Below are positions 7,665 to 15,819 of a stretch of DNA of 64,000 nucleotides, one piece after another (the first letter of the stretch is position 1; the number at the start of each line of letters is the position of its first letter). The position numbers were made by a program, and so were the translations under genes. The stretch covers positions 158,034 through 222,033 of the forward strand of contig JAVEQI010000001.1 of the NCBI GenBank assembly GCA_034007745.1, in the 5' to 3' direction. The notes beneath the pieces are model-generated. The model had not been told where the DNA came from. It was given only the letters and a program-made list of their open reading frames with translations, and made no database searches. The DNA comes from Desulforapulum sp034007745 (GTDB lineage: Bacteria > Desulfobacterota > Desulfobacteria > Desulfobacterales > Desulfobacteraceae).

Positions 7665-9322
7665 TGAATAAGGCGGGAAGCCTTCCATGCTATGTCTCCT
7701 TTAACAGCCGGGACTGCACCGGATGCGGAGCCTGCGTCAAGGTCTGTCCCACAAAAGCCATCCGCATCAAAGACGGCAAGAGTATTCTCCTTGTAGACAG
7801 CTGCATAGGAGGCGGGGAATGCATAGGCGTATGTCCCCGAGAATGCATCACCCCGATCACCTATCCCTACGGACAATTCAAAAAAGCCCGTTTACCAGTC
7901 GTGCTTGTGCCTCCGGTTCTCTACTCCCAGTTCGCCCATGTCCCCCCGAAAAAGGTACTTGCAGGACTCAAACGAATGGGGTTTAAACACACAGTGGACA
8001 TGTCCTACTTCCTGACCATGTTTAAAAAGGCCACAGAACAGCACATACAAAGCCTTGGCACACCCGGAGAGGGGCGTCCGGTCATCTCCACTCTCTGCCC
8101 TGTGGTGCTGCGACTGATCGCCTTCAGGTTCCCAAGCCTCATGGGCCTTCTCCACCCGGTGCTCAGACCCGTATCCCTCATGGTCAAGGATGTGGCCACC
8201 TTTCTCGCCAGACACCATGGCGTCGCTATCGGGGAGATTTCCATCTTCTACTTAAACCCATGCTCCACCAAGATGACGCCGGAAAGCTCGACCCACCACC
8301 ACACCACACCCTACCCTTCCAGAACCATCGGAATCAACCAGATCTATGCAGAGCTAAAGCATGAGATAAAATCCCTGGAAAGCTTGCCCCTTAACTCACC
8401 CCTGGCCTCGGAACACGAATTCGAGTTTGAAGAACCACCAACGGGCAGCAGCCTTTTATGGGCCATTTCAGGAGGAGAGACGGCCGGAACCACCATCCAG
8501 AACTCAATCGCAATATCCGGCATGGATCAGACCATTGAGTATCTTGAGAAATTAGAACTCGGTCTTTTCAAGGAGTATGACTTTATTGAATTCAGGACAT
8601 GCCGGGAGGGGTGTGTGGGCGGTCCTTTGTGCGCCGTTGACAAGTATGGGGCAAAAAACAACCTGCTCCAGCACATTGCAAGGCTTGAGATAAAGGATCG
8701 CCATGAAAAAAGTCCCATTAAGAATGTCTATGCAAAAGAGCGGTTTTTTGACCGTTTGACCTCCGCAAAGATGGAAAAAATTTTTGGTCAGAAAAAAGAA
8801 CCTCTCTCCATTGCAGACCTCACCAATATCAACCAGATATATGATCAACTGCCCGGGTTCAACTGTTCGGCCTGCGGAGCACCCGACTGCCGCACCTTTG
8901 CCGAGGATGTTGTCAGGGGGAGGGCCGCTCTGGGAGAATGCAGAATACTTGGACAGAAAATTTCACCCGATAAAAGGAGCAAAATGTTGAAAGTAAAGGA
9001 TTTAAAGGACAGGTTGAACCTTGTCCTCGCAGCTGGAGAAGAGGGGCTTGACCGCTCCTTTTCAGGCGGGTACTGCGGGGACCTTTTAAGCGATGTCATG
9101 GCAAATGCTTTGGAACATAACGTCTGGCTGACGGTCCAGGCCCACCAGAACATTGTTGCCGTGGCCGTGCTAAAGGAGATCTCCTGCATCATCATAACCT
9201 GCGGCAACCGACCGGACCAGGCTACCTGCCGCAAGGCCGACGAAGAAAAGATCCCCCTGTTTTTATCGGACCGGACGGCCTTTGACCTTGCAGCAGAAGT
9301 TGGTCTGCTTCAGGCGGAGTGA
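7664..9322 (+). CDS. Ferredoxin / [FeFe]-hydrogenase-like / DRTGG fusion protein
   Basis: This is a 552-aa protein. Residues 15-61 form a 2x[4Fe-4S] ferredoxin (C18, 21, 24, 28; C47, 53, 57, 61). Residues 75-340 resemble the H-cluster domain of [FeFe]-hydrogenase. The four cysteines that hold the cubane match (C145 in STLCP, C200 in NPCSTK, C313 and C317 in TCREGCVGG). However, the TSCCP proton-relay cysteine is Leu and the MPC methionine is Asn. A further Fe-S domain has C401, C404, C409 and C426. A DRTGG domain ends the protein. This resembles HfsB-like or sensory relatives, more a redox sensor than a hydrogenase. The start ATG overlaps the upstream stop. Confidence 0.8.
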   Translation: MNKAGSLPCYVSFNSRDCTGCGACVKVCPTKAIRIKDGKSILLVDSCIGGGECIGVCPRECITPITYPYGQFKKARLPVVLVPPVLYSQFAHVPPKKVLAGLKRMGFKHTVDMSYFLTMFKKATEQHIQSLGTPGEGRPVISTLCPVVLRLIAFRFPSLMGLLHPVLRPVSLMVKDVATFLARHHGVAIGEISIFYLNPCSTKMTPESSTHHHTTPYPSRTIGINQIYAELKHEIKSLESLPLNSPLASEHEFEFEEPPTGSSLLWAISGGETAGTTIQNSIAISGMDQTIEYLEKLELGLFKEYDFIEFRTCREGCVGGPLCAVDKYGAKNNLLQHIARLEIKDRHEKSPIKNVYAKERFFDRLTSAKMEKIFGQKKEPLSIADLTNINQIYDQLPGFNCSACGAPDCRTFAEDVVRGRAALGECRILGQKISPDKRSKMLKVKDLKDRLNLVLAAGEEGLDRSFSGGYCGDLLSDVMANALEHNVWLTVQAHQNIVAVAVLKEISCIIITCGNRPDQATCRKADEEKIPLFLSDRTAFDLAAEVGLLQAE

Positions 9323-9326
9323 TCCC

Positions 9327-10082
9327 TTGCCCCGGGCAGACAAACAATGCTTCAGGGCAGATCTCCACATCCACACCTGTCTCTCCCCCTGTGGAGAATG
9401 GGAGATGACCCCGCAACGAATAATCAAACGGGCCAGGGACCTTAATCTGGACATCCTGGCAATCTGTGATCACAACTCATCAAAAAATGCCAGACCCATT
9501 GTAGAGCTTGGTAAAATTGCAGGCATCCTTGTTCTGCCGGGCCTTGAAATCTGCACACGAGAGGAGGTTCACCTGCTTGGTATCCACAAACGGGTTCACC
9601 AGGCAGAGGCCGTGGCAGATGAGATTTACCGGGGACTTACTCAGGACAACGCCCCCGATATTTTTGGTTTTCAGGTCATTGCCGACGAACAGGACATGGT
9701 GATCGGACAGGAGCCAAAACTACTGATCCAGGCTTGTCACCTCACGGTCCAGGAGGCTGTGGATCTCATTCACCGGGAACAGGGCCTTGCCATTGCCGCC
9801 CACATCGACCGACCAAGCTACAGCATCCTTGGCCAGCTTGGCTTCATCCCTCATGATCTCAGCCTTGACGGCATCGAAATAACGGCCAGAACAATGGCCC
9901 AAAGACAGGAACACTATTTTCTTGACAAAACTTCACTGCCCTGTTTAGTATCATCCGACGCCCACCGCCTGGCTGAAATAGGACAGGGAATCACCCTGTT
10001 TAACATGACCGGCAAAACATTTGAAGCCATGGCATCAGCGCTGAAAAAGGGCAATACCGATTTCCAGACAAGAGGATTTTAA
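9327..10082 (+). CDS. PHP-domain metal-dependent phosphoesterase
   Basis: This PHP-family protein has motif I DLHIHTCLSPC, motif II CDHN, GLEICTREEVH, HIDRPS and SSDAH, which together supply the metal-binding His and Asp set of a trinuclear phosphoesterase. The substrate is unknown. The frame extends to a TTG at 9282 inside the previous gene. The TTG at 9327 has a GGCGGAG site about seven bases upstream and leaves a 4-nt gap, so it is preferred (251 aa). The next gene follows 8 nt downstream. PHP proteins of this type recur beside DRTGG and HATPase genes in hydrogenase operons of Firmicutes and Thermotogae, where their job is also undefined. Confidence 0.78.
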   Translation: MPRADKQCFRADLHIHTCLSPCGEWEMTPQRIIKRARDLNLDILAICDHNSSKNARPIVELGKIAGILVLPGLEICTREEVHLLGIHKRVHQAEAVADEIYRGLTQDNAPDIFGFQVIADEQDMVIGQEPKLLIQACHLTVQEAVDLIHREQGLAIAAHIDRPSYSILGQLGFIPHDLSLDGIEITARTMAQRQEHYFLDKTSLPCLVSSDAHRLAEIGQGITLFNMTGKTFEAMASALKKGNTDFQTRGF

Positions 10083-10090
10083 ACGATAAG

Positions 10091-10624
10091 TTGAAAGAGC
10101 TGTCACTGCACATCCTGGACCTTGCTGAGAACAGCATTCAGGCAGGGGCAAGTAAGGTGGGTATTGCAATAGACGAGACTCATCTTGACACCCACATCAA
10201 GATCACGGTCACGGACAACGGCAGGGGCATTGATCCCGAAAGGCTTGCGGTTATTTCTAATCCCTTTGTCACCTCCAGGACCACAAGAAGGGTGGGACTG
10301 GGAATTTCTCTTTTCAAGGCGGCATCCCAAAGGTGCGATGGGGAGTTCTCCATTCAAAGCCGGGAAGGCAAAGGAACGACGATCTCGGCCACCTTTGCCA
10401 TCGACCACCTGGACAGAGCCCCGGTGGGTGATATGGGCGCCACCATCACAAATCTTATTGCGGGTTACCCCGACATAGGTATAAAATACCATCATAGGCT
10501 TTATGGCGACAGCTTTACAATGGACACGACCGAACTTGCAGCAGGCCTGGATACAGTGGAACTCAACGACCCGGCCATCCTGTCCAGGATAAAAGAGATG
10601 GTAAACGACTTTTGCAGACAATAA
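10091..10624 (+). CDS. Second HATPase-domain protein
   Basis: This 177-aa GHKL ATPase has an N-box region ILDLAENSIQAGAS (residues 8-21), a G1 box DNGRGI near 60, and a G2 region RRVGLGISLFKAAS near 88. Its 60-residue C-terminal extension has no domain I recognise. There is no dimerisation/phosphoacceptor histidine domain. The start is TTG, 8 nt after the PHP gene. As the second orphan HATPase of the operon it may work with the 142-aa one, for example as an ATP-gated regulator of the redox proteins; this is inference from gene order. Confidence 0.72.
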   Translation: MKELSLHILDLAENSIQAGASKVGIAIDETHLDTHIKITVTDNGRGIDPERLAVISNPFVTSRTTRRVGLGISLFKAASQRCDGEFSIQSREGKGTTISATFAIDHLDRAPVGDMGATITNLIAGYPDIGIKYHHRLYGDSFTMDTTELAAGLDTVELNDPAILSRIKEMVNDFCRQ

Positions 10625-10670
10625 CCGTCACGGCCGTAGCAAAGTTTCTAATTAGAATAAGGATGTAAAA

Positions 10671-11039
10671 ATGGCAAAAATTTCAGTGGAAGATCTACGA
10701 CAAATCAAGGAAAAAACCTCCCAGAATTCATCGCTCAGGGGAGGTACGACAACGGTTAAAATAACAGTCCACATGGGAACCTGCGGCATTGCTGCAGGGG
10801 CAAGGAGTGTCATGGACACCCTTTTGGAAGAAAAGATCAAATCAGATAAAACAGACATCAAAATAGTTGCCGCAGGCTGTCTTGGCATGTGCAACAGCGA
10901 GCCCAACGTCACCGTTGAAATACTTGGGCAGGAAACCATAGTATACAAAAAAATGGACCCCAACAAAACAAGACAGGTATTCAGACGCCACATCCTGAAG
11001 GGGGAAGTCCAGACCGATTTTGCCCTGGCAAAGGGGTAA
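10671..11039 (+). CDS. hndB: HndB-type (2Fe-2S) ferredoxin-like subunit
   Basis: This is a 122-aa protein with a thioredoxin-like [2Fe-2S] fold: TCGIAAGARSVMD near residue 37 and AAGCLGMC near 65. HndB is a small accessory ferredoxin subunit of the NADP-reducing hydrogenase HndABCD. It closes the plus-strand operon. hndA and hndC are 4.6 kb away on the other strand, with the DRTGG-PHP genes between them. The stop codon is followed almost immediately by a period-7 repeat array (11041). Confidence 0.82.
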   Translation: MAKISVEDLRQIKEKTSQNSSLRGGTTTVKITVHMGTCGIAAGARSVMDTLLEEKIKSDKTDIKIVAAGCLGMCNSEPNVTVEILGQETIVYKKMDPNKTRQVFRRHILKGEVQTDFALAKG

Positions 11040-11040
11040 A

Positions 11041-11082
11041 TAGCTATTAGTAGTTAGCTTTTAGCCGTTAGCTAAGAAGTTA
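11041..11082 (+). repeat. Period-7 degenerate repeat array (six units)
   Basis: There are six consecutive heptamers of the TAGnnnT type, such as TAGCTAT, TAGTAGT and TAGCCGT. They begin 2 nt after the hndB stop codon. The array belongs to a family of heptad arrays dispersed through the window. No transposase or other coding signal is associated with it. Confidence 0.75.
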
Positions 11083-11112
11083 ACACCAACCATCTAGGAG
11101 GATAAACCAATT

Positions 11113-12762
11113 ATGGGTGTCAAAATCATTGAGCAAACTGAATCAGCCTATGCCTACCCGCTGCTGATCAAAAACCTTCTGACCAACTCTCTTGTACGTT
11201 CCCCAGACCAGGAGATTATCTACAGGGATCAGATGCGCTATACCTACCGGGACTTCCACCGGCGGGTGGCCCAGCTTGCCAACGGCCTTGAAGGACTCGG
11301 TGTAAAACAGGGAGACACGGTTGCCGTCATGGATTTTGACAGCCATCGCTACCTTGAGTGTTATTTTGCCGTGCCCATGATGGGAGCCGTGCTTCACACG
11401 GTTCATATAAGGCTGTCGCCCGAGCAGATCCTCTACACCATCAACCATGCAGAGGATGACGTTCTCCTTGTGAATTCGGAGCTTCTTCCCCTTTTAGAGC
11501 CCATCTACTCCAAGATTAAAACCGTTAAAAAAATTATTCTGATGAGGGAAACCGATCAAGAGCCCGAAACAGCGATTGAATTTGCAACCGATTATGAAAC
11601 CCTGGTAACCGGTTCCAAGGAGACCTATGATTTCCCGGATTTTGACGAAAATGCCATGGCCACGACCTTTTACACCTCCGGCACCACGGGTGACCCCAAG
11701 GGTGTCTACTTCAGCCACCGTCAGATCGTGATGCACACCTTCGGTCTGATGACGGGACTTTGCGCCTATCACTCCCAGGCTGTAATGACCTCAAAGGACG
11801 TTTATATGCCCCTCACCCCCATGTTCCACGTCCATGCCTGGGGTATGCCGTATCTTTTTACCATGCTCGGCAACCGCCAGGTCTATCCCGGCCGGTATGA
11901 GCCTGCCATGATCTTGAAACTCGTAGTCACGGAAAAGGTCACCTTTTCCCACTGTGTTCCAACAATAATCCACATGCTTGTCAACTCACCTGTGATCAAA
12001 ACCGTGGATCTTTCCGCCTGGAAGGTAGTCATTGGCGGTTCAGCCCTTCCAAAGGGACTCTGTACGGCTGCCATGAAGGCAAACATCAACCTTTATTCAG
12101 CCTATGGCATGTCTGAGACCTGCCCGCTCCTCACAGTTGCGCACATTAAGCCCCACATGGAAGATTGGGACGAAGAACGGCTGATCGACATCCGATGCAA
12201 AACAGGTCTTCCCATTCCCCTTGTGGATCTTGAAATTATAGACCCATTGGGGAACCCGGTGCCCCACGACGGAATTCAGACGGGGGAAGTGGTTGCAAGA
12301 ACCCCCTGGCTCACCCAGGGATACCTCAAAAGTCCTGAAAAGAGCGAAGAACTCTGGCAGGGGGGCTGGCTCCACACAGGAGACGTGGGTAACATCGATG
12401 CCGAAGGCTATCTAAAGATTACCGACCGTGTAAAAGATGTTATCAAGACGGGCGGTGAGTGGGTATCTTCCCTTGAGTTAGAAGACATAGCAAGCCGTCA
12501 TCCTGCCGTGAGTGAAGCCGCAGCCATAGGTATCACCGACGAGAAATGGGGAGAGAGACCCATTGTTCTTGTAGTTCTAAAGGAAGAGATGAAAGGCCAG
12601 GACCTTGAGGCCGATATAAAGCAGGCCTTTGTTGACCAGTATGACCTGGGAAATCTTCCTAAGTACGGCATTCCCGACCAGATTCTACTCGTGGATTCCA
12701 TTCCAAAAACAGGGGTTGGCAAACTCGATAAAAAGGTGATCCGAAGTCAATACAATGAATAA
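11113..12762 (+). CDS. AMP-forming medium/long-chain acyl-CoA ligase (AlkK-like)
   Basis: This 549-aa ANL-superfamily enzyme activates a fatty acid to acyl-CoA through an acyl-AMP. The motifs are the P-loop-like TFYTSGTTGDPKG (near residue 190), YGMSETCP near 333, the adenylate-binding GWLHTGDVG near 420, and the hinge/C-domain sequence DRVKDVIKTGGEW. The catalytic lysine region is IPKTGVGKLDKK at the end. The N-terminal pattern resembles AlkK-type ligases. Together with the second ligase at 46758 it fits an organism that oxidises fatty acids. Its 3' end overlaps the next gene by 8 nt. An AGGAGG site sits upstream of the ATG. Confidence 0.88.
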   Translation: MGVKIIEQTESAYAYPLLIKNLLTNSLVRSPDQEIIYRDQMRYTYRDFHRRVAQLANGLEGLGVKQGDTVAVMDFDSHRYLECYFAVPMMGAVLHTVHIRLSPEQILYTINHAEDDVLLVNSELLPLLEPIYSKIKTVKKIILMRETDQEPETAIEFATDYETLVTGSKETYDFPDFDENAMATTFYTSGTTGDPKGVYFSHRQIVMHTFGLMTGLCAYHSQAVMTSKDVYMPLTPMFHVHAWGMPYLFTMLGNRQVYPGRYEPAMILKLVVTEKVTFSHCVPTIIHMLVNSPVIKTVDLSAWKVVIGGSALPKGLCTAAMKANINLYSAYGMSETCPLLTVAHIKPHMEDWDEERLIDIRCKTGLPIPLVDLEIIDPLGNPVPHDGIQTGEVVARTPWLTQGYLKSPEKSEELWQGGWLHTGDVGNIDAEGYLKITDRVKDVIKTGGEWVSSLELEDIASRHPAVSEAAAIGITDEKWGERPIVLVVLKEEMKGQDLEADIKQAFVDQYDLGNLPKYGIPDQILLVDSIPKTGVGKLDKKVIRSQYNE

Positions 12763-13069
12763 AATATCTAAAAAACTCATTCCCATTGGTTCCATCCTCG
12801 CAAAGGCCCTTGACAGTCTGCGGCCAAGCGAGGACCTTGACATGACACGGATCTGGGACCTTTGGGATGGGACATTGGATCAAAGCGTTGCTGAGAACTC
12901 AAAGCCCGGGGCTTTTAAGGATGGAACCCTTATCGTTCACGTATCAAGCAGTGTCTGGCTTCAGCATTTACGATTCATGGAAGCCGACCTTAAGACACGA
13001 CTTAACCAGGCCCTTGGCAGGCCCCTTGTAAAAGAGCTTCGATTCAAAATTGCAACACTGCACACCTGA
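12755..13069 (+). CDS. DUF721 (DciA-like) protein
   Basis: This is a 104-aa DUF721 protein. It has the short helix containing ALDSLRP, an IWDLWDGTL segment, and the core LIVHVSSSVWLQHLRFM, which is the KH-like part of the domain. Family members related to DciA help load the replicative helicase in bacteria lacking DnaC. Whether this short one does so is not shown. It overlaps the acyl-CoA ligase by 8 nt and the next methyltransferase by about 20 nt. Confidence 0.78.
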   Translation: MNKISKKLIPIGSILAKALDSLRPSEDLDMTRIWDLWDGTLDQSVAENSKPGAFKDGTLIVHVSSSVWLQHLRFMEADLKTRLNQALGRPLVKELRFKIATLHT

Positions 13070-13709
13070 ATTATCATTAAAGATGCTGCAGCCGGAGACG
13101 GGGTATCGCTTCTCAATTGACCCGATCATCCTTGCAGGCCAAGCAAATCCTTTCCCCAACGACAGGATTGCAGATCTTGGTACCGGCTGCGGCATTGTTT
13201 CCCTTATAATCTCCAAGAAACACCCTGAAACCCGCACCACCGGCGTTGAGATCCAGGCGGCGCTTGCGGCCATTGCAAGAAAAAACGTCGAGGAAAACAA
13301 ATTAACCAACAGGGTCTCCATTCTTTTAAAGGACATAAGAGAGCTTATGCCTGGAGATCTTGGCGGGCGGGTAGACCTTGTTGTCACCAACCCTCCCTAC
13401 ATTAAACAGGGATGCGGACGAATCAACCCCGACTCCCAGAGAGCCATTGCCCGCCATGAGGTTATGCTCACCCTTGACCAGCTCCTTGCCGCAGCAACGA
13501 GAATTCTAACCGCCCATGGCCGTTTCATGATCATTTTTCCCATGGAGAGACTCCATGAAGTTGTTGACAAGACAAGACTCCACAACCTGAGACCTTCCAC
13601 CATAAGGTTCATACACACGAAAAAAAACAAACCAGCCGAGCTTTTCATCCTCACAGCCGTTAACAACAGCAACCCATTTTTAACCATGCTTCCCGCCATG
13701 TTTTTATAA
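13050..13709 (+). CDS. trmN6: tRNA1(Val) A37 N6-methyltransferase-like protein
   Basis: This 219-aa class I SAM methyltransferase has motif I DLGTGCGIVSL near residue 43, the acidic end of strand 2 GVEIQ, and the N6-adenine catalytic motif VTNPPY near 112. This matches the YfiC/TrmN6 family, which methylates A37 of tRNA1(Val). The best start is a TTG at 13050 overlapping the DUF721 gene; a later start would cut into the conserved QPETGYRFSID. The TAA stop is the first part of a dispersed hairpin repeat (13706-13750), so the element may have been inserted at the gene end. Confidence 0.82.
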   Translation: MQHCTPELSLKMLQPETGYRFSIDPIILAGQANPFPNDRIADLGTGCGIVSLIISKKHPETRTTGVEIQAALAAIARKNVEENKLTNRVSILLKDIRELMPGDLGGRVDLVVTNPPYIKQGCGRINPDSQRAIARHEVMLTLDQLLAAATRILTAHGRFMIIFPMERLHEVVDKTRLHNLRPSTIRFIHTKKNKPAELFILTAVNNSNPFLTMLPAMFL

Positions 13710-13750
13710 CCCACACGTCCTTACGGACACAACGAAGAGTGAAATTCGAC
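13706..13750 (+). repeat. Dispersed 3'-end hairpin element, copy 1
   Basis: The element reads ATAACCCACACGTCC, a TTAC loop, GGACACAACGAAG, then GTGAAATTCGA. The TAA within it is the stop codon of trmN6. Related copies are at 41794-41836, 42011-42044, 54170-54211 and 62724-62763, all on the minus strand and all downstream of minus-strand genes. No T run follows the hairpin. Confidence 0.6.
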
Positions 13751-13770
13751 AGCAGAAGGGAGTCAGGATC

Positions 13771-13801
13771 TTGTTTCAAGTTTCTTGTAGGGAGTTTCAT
13801 A
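13771..13801 (+). repeat. Period-7 array; 29-nt inverted copy of 41836-41864
   Basis: Heptamers TTGTTTC, AAGTTTC, TTGTAGG and GAGTTTC lie in tandem. Bases 13773-13801 are identical over 29 nt to the reverse complement of 41836-41864, so this is a dispersed repeat and not chance. It sits 40 nt before the tRNA-Ser promoter. Confidence 0.7.
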
Positions 13802-13840
13802 AAAAAAACCAAAATTAAAATTGATGAAACCATTACTTAC

Positions 13841-13869
13841 TTGACACAAAAATCAAAACAGGATATTAA
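13841..13869 (+). promoter_or_regulatory. Promoter of tRNA-Ser (and probably dnaX)
   Basis: TTGACA (13841-13846), a 17-base spacer and TATTAA (13864-13869) form a near-consensus sigma-70 promoter. The predicted start site lies about 14 nt before the mature tRNA. Confidence 0.8.
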
Positions 13870-13889
13870 CACCGAGTCATTGTTACTGC

Positions 13890-13979
13890 GGAGAGATGAC
13901 CGAGTGGCTGAAGGTGCACGCCTGGAAAGCGTGTGTACTGTTACAGGTACCGAGAGTTCGAATCTCTCTCTCTCCGCCA
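13890..13979 (+). tRNA. tRNA-Ser(GGA)
   Basis: This 90-nt class II tRNA has acceptor arms GGAGAGA and TCTCTCC, discriminator G, an encoded CCA, a T loop GTTCGAATC and a long variable arm. The anticodon loop CTGGAAA gives anticodon GGA (13924-13926), reading UCC/UCU. The dnaX start codon is only 31 nt downstream with no terminator between, so read-through co-transcription is likely. Confidence 0.95.
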
Positions 13980-14010
13980 TCCTCTTTTTTTCAGCTTTTT
14001 TTCGGGTAAA

Positions 14011-15819
14011 ATGTCATACCGTGTTTTAGCTCTTAAATACCGTCCCCAGACCTTTGACAAGGTTGTCGGTCAACCCCAGGTAACGACCACCCTGACCAAT
14101 GCCATTCTATCCGGTCGTGTGCCCCATGCCATTCTTCTGACCGGGCCGAGGGGAACCGGCAAGACAACCATTGCCCGTATTCTTGCCAAGGCCATGAACT
14201 GTGCCAACGGCCCGACCCCGACCCCCTGCAACATCTGTAAATCCTGCACCAGCATCACCGCTGGAAATGATGTCGACGTTTTTGAAATCGACGGGGCCTC
14301 AAACAACAGCGTTGAACAGGTCCGGGAACTGAGGGATAACGTGGCATACATGCCTTCGTCCTCCAAGTTCAAGATCTACATTATCGACGAGGTTCACATG
14401 CTGAGCATGGCGGCCTTTAACGCACTATTAAAGACCCTGGAAGAGCCGCCCGATCACGTTATTTTCATCTTTGCCACAACCGAAGTACACAAAATCCCGG
14501 TGACCATCCTTTCCAGATGCCAGCGTCATGATCTTGGAAGAATAACCCTGTCCCAGATCTCGTCACATTTAATGAAGCTTGCAGCAGCCGAGGGCTTTGC
14601 CCTCGCCCGGGAAAGCTGTGACCTGATAGCCAGCGAGGCTGATGGCTCCATGCGGGATTCGTTGAGCCTTCTTGACCGTATACTCGGAAGCCAGACACAA
14701 ATCCCTGAACAAACATCAGATCAGACACCAGACCAATCCCCAGGGGAACCATCCGGAAAACAAGAAGTCAACCATACCGAAATTCTCGCCACCCTTGGAA
14801 TTATAGACAAGGCCCTTGTATTTGACCTTGCCGCCGCCGTTCTGGAAAACAGAGCCGCCGACATTCTGGACCTTGTGGACCATATCCACAATCTGGGACT
14901 TGATCTGAAACGCTTTTACGCCTCCCTCATCCGGCACTTCAGGAACCTGGCTGTTGTAAAAATTTCTAACAACGATAAAAACACCTGCGATGTTTCAGAC
15001 CATGACCGCCAGAGAATGGCCGCACTCACAGCCCCCCTGTCCCAGGTATTTTTAAACCAGATACTCAACACCCTTCTGAACGACGAATCCTTGGTAAAAT
15101 TTTCTTCCCACACAAGAACAGCCGTTGAGATGGTGCTTTTAAAACTTGTCCAGGTTCGACCCGGAGTTGAGATAGACGAAATAATCAAACGTCTGGACGA
15201 TCTTGCTCAAAGGTTTGATTCCCCCGGCTTTCAAGGGCCGTTCCCTGGGACATCCCCGCCTCCCGGAGCACTCCGGCAGGATTCAGCAGGACAGAGCATG
15301 CAGATCCCCACAACACAGCAACCGGAAGCACTTGCCCGGGTTGAACCCGGGAGAGCTCCCATTGACGAAAATTCTGCACCCAGACACCCCAGGACCGATC
15401 TTTCCCAGAACAACCTTCTCCAGACAGATTCATCCCCTGAGGATTTGGCCCGGAAATGGCAACCTTTTTTAAAGGCCCTTACAGGCTCGCTTCCCTCTGC
15501 AGCGGCCATCCTGACCAAAGGCCGGTTGCAAAAAATTTCAAACACTGATATTGTTGTCGAGTTAAATGTAAAACCCTTTGAAAGGGGCAGAATAGAGTCC
15601 AGACAATCGGATATCGAGTCCTTGATTAAGGATTTTTTTGGACGGAAAATGAAACTGATCATGGTTGGGGAATGTGCCCCTGAAGACTATGATACTGATG
15701 AAAAAAGCCCGGCCAGAAAAAGGCAGGAGATGTTAAACCACCCCCTTGTGGCCGATGCAATAAAAAGGTTTAACGCAAGTGTCGTTGACGTAAAATTAAA
15801 AGAGAGGAACAACCCGTGA
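14011..15819 (+). CDS. dnaX: DNA polymerase III subunit gamma/tau
   Basis: This is the clamp-loader ATPase of 602 aa. It has Walker A GPRGTGKTTIA near residue 45, zinc-module cysteines in CANGPTPTPCNICKSC, the Walker B region IIDEVHMLS, and the sensor segment FIFATTEVHKIP. After domain III a linker rich in Gln, Pro and Ser (residues 250-270 and 420-500) leads to a tau-like C-terminal domain. The longer frame from 13933 runs through the tRNA, so ATG 14011 (MSYRVLALKYRPQ) is the start. Its TGA overlaps the GTG of ebfC. I saw no in-phase A-AAA-AAG slippery site, so a shortened gamma product is not predicted. Confidence 0.93.
   Translation: MSYRVLALKYRPQTFDKVVGQPQVTTTLTNAILSGRVPHAILLTGPRGTGKTTIARILAKAMNCANGPTPTPCNICKSCTSITAGNDVDVFEIDGASNNSVEQVRELRDNVAYMPSSSKFKIYIIDEVHMLSMAAFNALLKTLEEPPDHVIFIFATTEVHKIPVTILSRCQRHDLGRITLSQISSHLMKLAAAEGFALARESCDLIASEADGSMRDSLSLLDRILGSQTQIPEQTSDQTPDQSPGEPSGKQEVNHTEILATLGIIDKALVFDLAAAVLENRAADILDLVDHIHNLGLDLKRFYASLIRHFRNLAVVKISNNDKNTCDVSDHDRQRMAALTAPLSQVFLNQILNTLLNDESLVKFSSHTRTAVEMVLLKLVQVRPGVEIDEIIKRLDDLAQRFDSPGFQGPFPGTSPPPGALRQDSAGQSMQIPTTQQPEALARVEPGRAPIDENSAPRHPRTDLSQNNLLQTDSSPEDLARKWQPFLKALTGSLPSAAAILTKGRLQKISNTDIVVELNVKPFERGRIESRQSDIESLIKDFFGRKMKLIMVGECAPEDYDTDEKSPARKRQEMLNHPLVADAIKRFNASVVDVKLKERNNP

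Noticed and set aside
11041..11082. Rho-independent terminator after hndB
   Set aside because: The sequence is a heptad array; no stable stem with a following T run can be formed.
13933..14010. Longer dnaX start at 13933
   Set aside because: The extension would translate through the tRNA-Ser body, and the family start SYRVLALKYRPQ begins at ATG 14011.
15695..15712. Possible dnaX programmed frameshift at a run of six A followed by G
   Set aside because: The A-AAA-AAG heptamer is not in the phase needed for a -1 slip relative to the reading frame, and no clear stimulatory stem follows.
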